DNA of 64,000 bases from Thermococcus thioreducens (GTDB taxonomy: Archaea > Methanobacteriota_B > Thermococci > Thermococcales > Thermococcaceae), in assembly GCF_002214545.1 (NCBI RefSeq), contig NZ_CP015105.1, forward strand, positions 1,860,001 to 1,924,000. Direction: 5' to 3'. How positions within the stretch are numbered: position 1 is the first letter of the stretch; every line of letters starts with the position of its first letter. Below the pieces are notes generated by a model. It did not search any database. It was not told the origin of the DNA and was given only the letters and a program-made list of their open reading frames with translations. The position numbers and the translations under genes are program-made. Below are positions 15,594-23,472 of this stretch, one piece after another.

Positions 15594-18500
15594 ATGGCGA
15601 GGCGGAAATACGTCTCCTTTCTCACCCTCACACTGCTCTCCTTCCTCCTTACCTCCGTCGTGCTGGGGCCAGCCCTCATCGAGGCTCCCCCCGAAACCAA
15701 GAGCATCGAGGATATACTATCGCCAAAGCTTCCGCCCGGAAACGAGACCAACGAAACCGGACCGCCTGCTGAGGTTCCAGTTTCACCGCGCTTTGTCCTC
15801 CTCGTGACCGGAGCGGCACACACCCACTACCTCAGGCTCAACGTCTACACCGACTACGTGGACGGAGGGTGGCTGACCAGAAACGCCACCAAGATCCCGA
15901 GCAATGTCCTTGCCCCCCCCGAGATAAAAGTCCCCCACCACAGCGAAAGGGATAGAATAACCGTTGTCTCGTTTCTGCCCATTAGGGGCAACCTGTTCAC
16001 ATCTCTCTACACGACCCGCGTTGACGGTGCCGGGGCAGAGGCCATTCCCGAGTACAACCTTTTCATGACCCCCCTGAACGTGACCACTTACTCGTTCTCC
16101 GCGGTGAGCTACACCTTCGAGTGGCCTTATCTAGTCAACCTCACTGCTGGAAATCAGACCGAGTATCTAGAGGCTCCCAACAACACGGAGCTGAAGAACC
16201 TCGCCGAGAGCATAACCCTGGGGGCACGTTCGGATTACGGGAAGGCCATTCAGATAATCAGATACCTAGCAAACAACTACAGGCACGTGGAGAACGCCAC
16301 ACCACCGGCCGGCACCGACAGGCTGAAGTGGTTCCTGTTCGAGTCCAAGGCAGGGAGTTCCTACGACTTCGCCTCGGCCTTCGTGGTGCTGGCCAGGCTG
16401 AACGGCCTTCCTGCGAGGCTCGTCGAAGGGGTCTACATCGACGCAGTTCCGGAGACGCAGGCGGTCACCGAAGAGAACAGACACTTCTGGGCGGAGGTTT
16501 ACTTTAAGGGCGCGGGCTGGCTCACCTTCGACCCCCTTCACCCCGACCCGAACGTCTACATGCCCTTTGAGCTGGAGGTTTCACCGCCAAAGATGGTGCT
16601 CAACCCCAACTCGACGGGGGAAGTTGAGGTCAAGTTCGAGCGCGTCGCGAGCGGAACGAACTCAACGGTCACTGTGGAAGTCCCCACCCTCGGGAAGATA
16701 GCGCTCATCAACGAATCGGGGATATACACACTGACCGTAGGGCCATTTGAGGAGCCCGGCTATTATCCCCTCATAGTCAACGCCTCCACAAACGCGGGGA
16801 CGCCGATGTCCATGCTCCTCTTTACGGCAGTCACGGTTCCAGGTAGGATAACCGTCACTCCAGACCAGGCCGCGGTTGCGCTCCTCAAGACCGACCAGGT
16901 TGTCCTTGGCCTCGCGATACAGGGCGCCACCCAGGATGTGCGGCTCGAAACCACCTCCCCCTTGGTCGAAACGTGGTTCTGGTGGGGAACTCCAGGAAGC
17001 GAGACCGGGATATACGCTAGACTGGCCTCTCCGCTGAGATATCCCCTCGGATGGCACGTTGTGAACATGACCGTGACAAGCGGCGCAAAGAGGTATCCCC
17101 TCCACATCCCGGTCTTTGTCATGGAATCAACCGAGATCAGTATGGATATCCCCCACACCCTGACGGCTGGTGATTCTCTCGTCATAAACGGCACCGTGAG
17201 CGGAATCTCCACCGGAAGCGCCCCACCGCTGGGGAGCATCGTGGTGCTCCTGAGTGACGGCCGGAGAGACATACTGATAGGGTACGGCAACCTCTCAAAC
17301 GGCGGGTTCTCACTCCCCATCAGGATTCCCAAATACCTGAAGCCCATGACTGGCCAGGTGAAGGTGTACTACGTCGCACCTCTCGGGTACCCGTACCTGT
17401 CCTCAAGCACCACGCTGGTGGTCCGGATAAAGGGGCTGGCGAAGTTTTCGCTCCCCGGGCTGATTTTAGCCCGGCCTGGAAACGTCACAGTGGTGGGAAG
17501 CCTTATCGACGGTGCTGGTGAGCCGATAGCCAACGCCACCATCCCATACTACCTGGACGGAAGGTACATAGGGAACGCAACGAGCAGAACTGACGGCAGG
17601 TTCTCCCTGAGGCTGGAGATTCCGGGGATAGAACAGCACACGCTGACCCTTGAGTATCCGGGGAGCGCCAACTATTCCCCGGCAACTATGAAAGCCACAC
17701 TTGCGACCGTTGAACTTGACGTTCCAGATAAGATAACTGGCGAACTCGGAAAGCCCATCAGAATCAGCGGCAGGGTCATCGGAATTGAAAACGCCACGCT
17801 AAAGGCCTACGTATTCCCGGGCAAGACCTACACCATCAACGTCGTCAACGGAAGCTTCGATTTCACCGTTGAGCCCTTCCAGACCGTCGGTGAGAGGTCC
17901 TTGGAGTTCAGACACGGCGCCAGCATTCTGAAGCGGATAACCTTTGCGGTTGTCTCCCCCGTGAGGATAGAACTGCTGACGAAGGAGGCGAGGGGCGAAA
18001 AAACCGCCCGGCTGAAGTTCCGAGTTGTGGATTCGGTCAACGACCCCGTCAGCGGGATATACCTAAACGTCAGCGTGGACGGCTTTGCGATGCGCGTGAT
18101 GACCAACGGCTCCGGAATAGCAACCCTCGACGTCCCAGTGCCGGAGGAGGAAACCAACGCAACTGTGACGGTTGCCTTCGACGGCTCCCCCTACTACCTG
18201 CCCGCCAGCGGAAGGTTCCACGTCGTAATCGGTAAAAAGCGGAAGATACCATGGCTCTACATCGGCGTGATCGTGATAATCGGCGCCCTGGTGGCCAGAT
18301 ACAGGCTCGTGAAGAGGAAACCAGAGGATAGGAGGCAGGAGAGGATTCTGAAGATAATATTCAACAACGGCATACCCCTGTTCCAGGAGGGCGAGACCAT
18401 GGAGATAAGCGTGGAGTGCGACGGCGAGCCCGAGCTCTACGTCGACGGGAAACCCTTCGGGAGGGGGCGGGACTTCAAATTAACTCTGCCGCTGGGAGAC

Positions 18501-18821
18501 CACACGATAGAGGCCAGGTGCAACGGTCTTGTTGAGACCGCCAGAGCCAGGATACTGCCCAGCTACAACGACGCCGTCGTGGAGTACTACGAGAGGTGCT
18601 TCCTCCCCTGGGCGAAGGGTGTGGGGGTGGACGTGGACGAACTGACGCCCAGGGAAATAGCGGAGACCCTCACAGACATGATGTACCCGTGGGAGCCCAT
18701 AGACACCCTTACGGAGATATTCGAGAAGGCCAAGTACAGCGGAAGGAGGGTCTCAAGGGAGGAGTTCATACGGTTCTACCGCTCGGTGCTCGAGGTGATA
18801 GGAGGTGGCTGCGTTGTTTAA
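15594..18821 (+). CDS. Transglutaminase-like membrane protein with Ig-like repeats and DUF4129-like tail
   Basis: 1075 residues. N-terminal signal/anchor (about 6-29), a transglutaminase-like domain (about 200-320), several Ig-like beta domains with many N-x-T/S sites (about 330-870), one membrane helix (about 884-905) and a cytoplasmic tail ending in a DUF4129-like segment (L-T-P-R-E-I-A-E...E-K-A-K-Y-S-G). The His and Asp of the catalytic triad are present (H297 in H-F-W-A-E-V, D313 in T-F-D-P). The usual Cys position (G-x-C-x-D-F-A) reads G-S-S-Y-D-F-A, so Ser256 replaces Cys. The Ser may be inactive, binding only, or an alternative nucleophile. Leads the MoxR/DUF58 cluster and overlaps the next gene. 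Confidence 0.88.
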   Translation: MARRKYVSFLTLTLLSFLLTSVVLGPALIEAPPETKSIEDILSPKLPPGNETNETGPPAEVPVSPRFVLLVTGAAHTHYLRLNVYTDYVDGGWLTRNATKIPSNVLAPPEIKVPHHSERDRITVVSFLPIRGNLFTSLYTTRVDGAGAEAIPEYNLFMTPLNVTTYSFSAVSYTFEWPYLVNLTAGNQTEYLEAPNNTELKNLAESITLGARSDYGKAIQIIRYLANNYRHVENATPPAGTDRLKWFLFESKAGSSYDFASAFVVLARLNGLPARLVEGVYIDAVPETQAVTEENRHFWAEVYFKGAGWLTFDPLHPDPNVYMPFELEVSPPKMVLNPNSTGEVEVKFERVASGTNSTVTVEVPTLGKIALINESGIYTLTVGPFEEPGYYPLIVNASTNAGTPMSMLLFTAVTVPGRITVTPDQAAVALLKTDQVVLGLAIQGATQDVRLETTSPLVETWFWWGTPGSETGIYARLASPLRYPLGWHVVNMTVTSGAKRYPLHIPVFVMESTEISMDIPHTLTAGDSLVINGTVSGISTGSAPPLGSIVVLLSDGRRDILIGYGNLSNGGFSLPIRIPKYLKPMTGQVKVYYVAPLGYPYLSSSTTLVVRIKGLAKFSLPGLILARPGNVTVVGSLIDGAGEPIANATIPYYLDGRYIGNATSRTDGRFSLRLEIPGIEQHTLTLEYPGSANYSPATMKATLATVELDVPDKITGELGKPIRISGRVIGIENATLKAYVFPGKTYTINVVNGSFDFTVEPFQTVGERSLEFRHGASILKRITFAVVSPVRIELLTKEARGEKTARLKFRVVDSVNDPVSGIYLNVSVDGFAMRVMTNGSGIATLDVPVPEEETNATVTVAFDGSPYYLPASGRFHVVIGKKRKIPWLYIGVIVIIGALVARYRLVKRKPEDRRQERILKIIFNNGIPLFQEGETMEISVECDGEPELYVDGKPFGRGRDFKLTLPLGDHTIEARCNGLVETARARILPSYNDAVVEYYERCFLPWAKGVGVDVDELTPREIAETLTDMMYPWEPIDTLTEIFEKAKYSGRRVSREEFIRFYRSVLEVIGGGCVV

Positions 18822-19803
18822 GCTCAACCCGGGAAGAATCGCGATATACATCGGTGCCCTGACGCTCATATATGCCCTCTCCACCCAGATGGAGGAGCTG
18901 AAAACCCTCCTAATGCCTGCAGTGGTGCTCGCCCTGTTTTTAACCGCCGGAGACGTTGCCGGGGCGATAAAGGGGGAAAACGAGGCCTTCGCCCTCAGGC
19001 TCCTCGGAGTAACCCTCGCGGCGCTCTTCCTGCCAGCCGAATGGAACATCCCCGCGGCCATGATAGTGCTCGGAGCGGGGACTGCCATAATAGCACCGAA
19101 ACTGGAGGGCCATCCCAGGTTCGTCAGGGGCGCGGGGCTCTTGATTGGCCTCTACGGCGTCTCAAGGCTTCCCCCTCTCGGAGCGATGGGGAGCGTCTTC
19201 AGCTACGCGGGCCTTTTCCTGTTCCTCGGATACTCGATAGCAGAGCTCGGCGAGAGGTACCCTTGGACCGAGCCCGTTGAAAGAAACCTGCTTGGACTGG
19301 GCGCCCTCGGTGCGATCCTCGGGCTCTACACAGCGGTAAGGGGAAGCCTGAGCGAGAGCCACCCGGAGCTGGTATTCTACGGGGAGTGGCTGGTTCTTCT
19401 CCTGGGAGTCATCGTGGCCGGAAGCATGGTCTACTCGTACGTCAGCGAAAAAGACCCGGAGGCGTATCTCCTTTCCCAGTGGAGAAAGCACGAGGCGAGA
19501 ACCGTGAAAAAGCTCGGCCCGGAACTCGCGGAGGCGAGTAAAGCAGTTGAGGACTTCGTGGTGCGTGGGAAGAAGGCGGCACTGGTGGCGTTCATAGCCT
19601 ACTACGGGGCAAGGCTCTTCGATGATAGGAAAAAGTTCGAGGCGCTCATAGGGAAGATAGCCGACTACAGGGGCAGGCAGACCTCCCGGCTGACGCCGCT
19701 CTGGATAAGGCACGCCTACGAGAAGAGAGAACTTGAGAGGAGGATTAGAATCGTTGAGGAGGTTTTTGAGGAACTGAAAACGCTCATGAGGTGGGAGTCA
19801 TGA
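18814..19803 (+). CDS. Multi-helix membrane protein of the MoxR/DUF58 cluster
   Basis: 329 residues from TTG 18814, chosen because GGAGGT (18801-18806) is seven bases before it; a GTG at 18805 would lie inside the RBS. About nine hydrophobic helices fill residues 8-215 (IAIYIGALTLIYAL, LLMPAVVLALFLTAGDVAG, and so on). A cytoplasmic helical domain of about 110 charged residues follows. The gene begins inside the transglutaminase end and stops on the MoxR ATG. The family was not recognised; position suggests a membrane partner of MoxR and DUF58. Confidence 0.8.
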   Translation: MFKLNPGRIAIYIGALTLIYALSTQMEELKTLLMPAVVLALFLTAGDVAGAIKGENEAFALRLLGVTLAALFLPAEWNIPAAMIVLGAGTAIIAPKLEGHPRFVRGAGLLIGLYGVSRLPPLGAMGSVFSYAGLFLFLGYSIAELGERYPWTEPVERNLLGLGALGAILGLYTAVRGSLSESHPELVFYGEWLVLLLGVIVAGSMVYSYVSEKDPEAYLLSQWRKHEARTVKKLGPELAEASKAVEDFVVRGKKAALVAFIAYYGARLFDDRKKFEALIGKIADYRGRQTSRLTPLWIRHAYEKRELERRIRIVEEVFEELKTLMRWES

Positions 19804-20774
19804 TGGATATTAAAGAGGCGTTTGAAACCCTTGAGGAAATCGTTGAGGCGGTTTCTCGGGTGTATATTGGTAATGAGGTTGTTGTTAGGAAGACTTTGGC
19901 TGCGGCGTTGGTGAATGGGAATGTCCTCTTCGAGGATTATCCTGGCTTGGGCAAGACGCTCTTAGCCAAAGCCTTCGGAAAAGTCCTCGGCTTGAAGTAC
20001 ACGCGCGTCCAATTCACTCCAGACTTGCTTCCAGCCGACATTCTGGGCACCAAAGTCTGGCGCCAAAACCTCGGAACCTTCGAGTTAATCAAAGGCCCAA
20101 TCTTCACGCACGTTCTATTAGCGGATGAAATCAACCGGGCTCCCCCAAAGACTCAGTCGGCTCTGCTCGAAGCCATGGAGGAGAAGCAGGTAACCATCGA
20201 GGGCGAAACCTTCACCCTGGAGAGGCCGTTCTTCGTCATTGCCACCCAAAACCCCATCGAGTTCGAGGGGACTTACCCCCTCCCAGAGGCTCAGCTCGAC
20301 CGCTTTCTCTTAAGGCTCCGCGTGGGTTATCCGAAATCGCTTGAGGATGAGGTGGCTATCCTTGAGGCGCGCTTGAGCTGGCGGAAGGATGATCCGACGG
20401 TTGACATGAGGGCCTTGATTGATCGAGAGACTTTTGTCGAGATGCAGGATTTGGTCGAGCGGGGGATTTTCATCAGCCGGGACTTGTTGAAGTACATTGC
20501 TGAGTTGATTAGGAATGCCCGCGCTGATGAGAGGGTTGAGGCTGGCCCGAGTCCTCGTGGGGGGATTGCCTTGATGAAGGTGGCTAAGGCTAATGCTTTG
20601 CTTGAGGGGCGGGATTTTGTCCTGCCGGATGATGTTAAGGCTTACGCGGTGGATGCTTTGGCTCACAGGGTTGTGGTCAAGCCTGAGTACGCTTTTGAAG
20701 GCATAAACGGGGAGGAGATTGTTAGGGAAGCCCTAGAAAAAACACCCGTACCGAAAGAGGCGGGGGAGAGATGA
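19800..20774 (+). CDS. MoxR-family AAA+ ATPase
   Basis: 324 residues. Walker A G-L-G-K-T is near residue 47, Walker B L-L-A-D-E-I-N-R-A-P near 105, sensor-1 A-T-Q-N-P near 147, and a lid helix with G-P-S-P-R-G near 252. MoxR proteins act as chaperones that load or activate partner VWA/DUF58 proteins. Such a partner gene follows with a four-base overlap. Codon use is mosaic: about 19805-19925 and 20340-20710 are rich in TTG, GTT and GAT, while 19926-20330 is C-ending like the neighbours. GGTGGGAGTC precedes ATG 19800; ATG 19803 is an alternative. Confidence 0.93.
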   Translation: MMDIKEAFETLEEIVEAVSRVYIGNEVVVRKTLAAALVNGNVLFEDYPGLGKTLLAKAFGKVLGLKYTRVQFTPDLLPADILGTKVWRQNLGTFELIKGPIFTHVLLADEINRAPPKTQSALLEAMEEKQVTIEGETFTLERPFFVIATQNPIEFEGTYPLPEAQLDRFLLRLRVGYPKSLEDEVAILEARLSWRKDDPTVDMRALIDRETFVEMQDLVERGIFISRDLLKYIAELIRNARADERVEAGPSPRGGIALMKVAKANALLEGRDFVLPDDVKAYAVDALAHRVVVKPEYAFEGINGEEIVREALEKTPVPKEAGER

Positions 20775-22024
20775 GGAAAAGCCTGACCGGATACATCCTC
20801 TGGGCACTGCTCCTCGGGACGGCATTCCTCTCTCCAGGGATGATAGGCCTAGCCATAGTGCCGCTCTCCCTTCTCGCCCTGGCGATGCTCGTTGACCCCC
20901 CGAGGGAGGTTAGGGTGAAGAGAAGGCTCTCAAGGCGCGAGATAAGGCTCGGCGAGGAGGTCGAAATCAGGGTCGAGGTCACAGTGGAGAAGGGACTCGG
21001 ACTGGTCGTCGTCAGGGACCCGCTTCCAAAGAACGTTGCCCTCACATTGGGAAACAACGTAGGAGTATTCTTCAAGGGTCTGAAGCCGCTGAAGGCAGAG
21101 TACACCTACCGGATACGGCCGATGCTCCGGGGAGTCTATACGCTGCCAAGGAGCGAAGTAACCACCAGAAATCCGCTGGGGACGAGGTACATCTGGGGGC
21201 TCTACGGTGAGGAGCTCGGGCTCAGGGCCGTTCCCAAGGTCATCAGGGCGGTTCCGATAGCGGAAACACGGAGGAAGGCCAAGATAAGCGTCCCCGAGAC
21301 GAGCTTCTCGATAAGGGGGCCCATCTCCACAGACTTCAAGGAGATAAGGGACTACCAGACCGGCGACCCGATGAAGCTCATAAACTGGAAGGCCACCGCG
21401 AGAACGGGGCGGGTTCTCGTCAACGAGTTCGAGAGGGAGGGCAAGAAGACGGTCCTGTTCATAGTCGACGCCAGGGAGGCGATGAAGATAGGAATTGAGA
21501 GTGAGAGCCCCTACGAGCACGCCATGAACCTCGTCGCCTCGATGGCGCACCGCTTCCTCAGGAAGGACTACCATGTGGGGCTGTACCTACTCGGGGCCAG
21601 AAAGTTCCTGCCGCCGGCAACGGGGCCCAGACAGCTGCACACGATGGTCCGGACGATGATGGACTTCGAGAGGGTTCAGGCAGAGGAGGAAAGCTTTGCC
21701 GATGCCGTTGAAAGGCTGAAGAGGATACTCGTCCAGTACACGCCGCTCGTCATATACGTCTCCAACGTGCTCGATAGGACGGCCGGAGAGACCAAGAAGG
21801 GAGTTCTGACCGTAATGGCCGTCCACAGGGGGAAATCCAGACCCGTGGTGGTGGACATATCGGTCTATCCGACCCTCGACCCCAAGACGGGCACACTCAT
21901 AGAGATGGAAAAGCGGGCGATAACATCTGAGCTGGAGGGCACCGGAGCTTACGTCGTCCGCTGGGTTCCGGGGCGGGAGGATATAGGAGAGGTTCTGAGC
22001 AAGCTGCTGGGGGAGATAAGATGA
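20771..22024 (+). CDS. DUF58-family protein
   Basis: 417 residues. Two N-terminal membrane helices (about 5-40) are followed by a beta domain and the DUF58 signature F-K-E-I-R-D-Y-Q-T-G-D-P-M-K-L-I-N-W-K-A-T-A-R-T at about 194-217. A VWA-like fold follows, with L-F-I-V-D-A-R-E-A near 237. DUF58 proteins pair with MoxR ATPases; in bacteria the set often includes TgpA-type transglutaminases, as here. ATG overlaps the MoxR stop. Location: membrane, with the large domain in the cytoplasm by inference. Confidence 0.9.
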   Translation: MRKSLTGYILWALLLGTAFLSPGMIGLAIVPLSLLALAMLVDPPREVRVKRRLSRREIRLGEEVEIRVEVTVEKGLGLVVVRDPLPKNVALTLGNNVGVFFKGLKPLKAEYTYRIRPMLRGVYTLPRSEVTTRNPLGTRYIWGLYGEELGLRAVPKVIRAVPIAETRRKAKISVPETSFSIRGPISTDFKEIRDYQTGDPMKLINWKATARTGRVLVNEFEREGKKTVLFIVDAREAMKIGIESESPYEHAMNLVASMAHRFLRKDYHVGLYLLGARKFLPPATGPRQLHTMVRTMMDFERVQAEEESFADAVERLKRILVQYTPLVIYVSNVLDRTAGETKKGVLTVMAVHRGKSRPVVVDISVYPTLDPKTGTLIEMEKRAITSELEGTGAYVVRWVPGREDIGEVLSKLLGEIR

Positions 22025-22857
22025 ACTTCAGGGCAGTAAAGCTGGCGGTGGTGCTCCCGGCGATAATCCTTACGTCTCTGGCGTATTCCGACGTATTCCG
22101 CCCCGGGGACTACCTCCTGGCGGCGGCCATTGGGATAATCCTTCTGGGAACGTTCCTCTCCAGGGGTTCCGCCAGCGGGACGGTCTTTCTCTCAACGGTG
22201 CTCTACGCGGTGCCCTACTCGATAGCTCTCTCTCAGTTCCTCCCGATAGCGTTCCCCGAAGCATACAGGAACCTGAGCGAGGCGATACTGGCGAGCCCCT
22301 ACTTCTCCAGCCCTCTGGCAATCTTTGCCCTGATGGCCCTGAGCATACTCGCCGACTACGTTGACACCGCGGAGGCATGGGAGAACGTCCTAAGGGGGCT
22401 TGGATGGAGGGGAGCCGGTGGAAAAACTCTGCTCTACGGCCTTCCCGTCGTCCTGCTGGCCTTTGCCCTCTCACTGGGACTTCTGTGGCTCGGGAAAAGC
22501 CTGGGCCTCTCAACAGCGGGAATATTACTGCCGGTTTTCCTGCTCGTTCTCGGCGTGGCTATGGCCTATTCCTCAATCGAGAGCGGGAGCTATCGGAGGG
22601 TCATCGTTGCGGTCGAGGTTCCTCCATTGAACGGCGAGGTAGTGATAGAGACGCCAGATGGGAGCAGGATCATGCCCCTGAGCCGTTCTTCAGCGTTCGA
22701 GTGGGATACGCTGAGGCTGGAGGCCGAGCTTAAGAGGAGGCCTAAACGGGTCGTCCTGAGGGCAGGAGACAGAAGCGAGCTCCTAACCCCCCTCATAGAG
22801 AGTGCTGACGGCGAGACGCTCTTCCTGCTCTACCGAAAGAAGGGAGGAGAAGGTTAA
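22021..22857 (+). CDS. Membrane protein, last gene of the MoxR/DUF58 overlap series
   Basis: 278 residues. About six helices up to residue 188 (VVLPAIILTSLAY, YLLAAAIGIILLGTF, and so on) are followed by a roughly 90-residue beta-rich domain (VVIETPDGSRIMPLSRSSAF) ending in basic residues. The ATG overlaps the DUF58 stop. No family was recognised. Its position fits a membrane component of the same complex, but this is inference. Confidence 0.75.
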   Translation: MNFRAVKLAVVLPAIILTSLAYSDVFRPGDYLLAAAIGIILLGTFLSRGSASGTVFLSTVLYAVPYSIALSQFLPIAFPEAYRNLSEAILASPYFSSPLAIFALMALSILADYVDTAEAWENVLRGLGWRGAGGKTLLYGLPVVLLAFALSLGLLWLGKSLGLSTAGILLPVFLLVLGVAMAYSSIESGSYRRVIVAVEVPPLNGEVVIETPDGSRIMPLSRSSAFEWDTLRLEAELKRRPKRVVLRAGDRSELLTPLIESADGETLFLLYRKKGGEG

Positions 22858-22893
22858 TATATTACGCCAACCAAAAACAGGAGGGGGATGGAG

Positions 22894-23472
22894 ATGGGAG
22901 ATGAGTTGCCGAAAGCGGTGAATAAAGTTCTCGAACCGGGCGAGAAGGTCCTTTTCTCTGTAAAGAAAAAGATAAGCCTCGAAAAGCCGAAGTGGGTTCT
23001 CGTGACGGATAGGAGGATAATCTACCTCGACGAAAAAATCCTGGGCAGGTACGATATAAAGGCCATACCGTACCAGAAGCTTGAGGAGGTCACCGTTGAG
23101 CTGGGCATCATCTCCTCGGAGTTCCTCATAAAGGGCGAGGAGGACATAAGGCTCAAGCTCGGCTGGATGAACAAGGAGCAGGCGAGAAAGACGATAAACG
23201 CCATAAAGGACGCCCTCAACGCGATAGCCATCGAGCCGGTAACGATAGAGGTCAAGAAGGGTCTGACCCACGAGACGTGGGTTCTGAAGAAGCCAAAGGA
23301 ACTCGTGAGCAGGGTCGTCCCGGGAGGAACCCCAGTCCAGCAAGCGCCCCCTGTGGAGAAGGAGGAAGACCCGCTGGAAAAACTCAAGAAGCTGAAGGAG
23401 CTCTACGACATGGGTGTGATAAGCCAGGAGGAGTACGAGGAAAAGAGAAAGAAACTTTTGGAGCAGATTTAA
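22894..23472 (+). CDS. PH-like domain protein with C-terminal SHOCT motif
   Basis: 192 residues from ATG 22894, six bases after AGGAGGGGG; ATG 22888 abuts the RBS. Residues about 10-115 form a bacterial-PH-like beta domain (PGEKVLFSVKKK, W-V-L-V-T-D-R-R-I-I-Y-L). The C-terminal 35 residues are a SHOCT helix pair (L-K-K-L-K-E-L-Y-D-M-G-V-I-S-Q-E-E-Y-E-E-K-R). SHOCT motifs usually mediate oligomerisation. It has its own TATA-like TTAATATATTA near 22854. The 3' end overlaps the convergent GH13 gene by four bases. Confidence 0.82.
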   Translation: MGDELPKAVNKVLEPGEKVLFSVKKKISLEKPKWVLVTDRRIIYLDEKILGRYDIKAIPYQKLEEVTVELGIISSEFLIKGEEDIRLKLGWMNKEQARKTINAIKDALNAIAIEPVTIEVKKGLTHETWVLKKPKELVSRVVPGGTPVQQAPPVEKEEDPLEKLKKLKELYDMGVISQEEYEEKRKKLLEQI

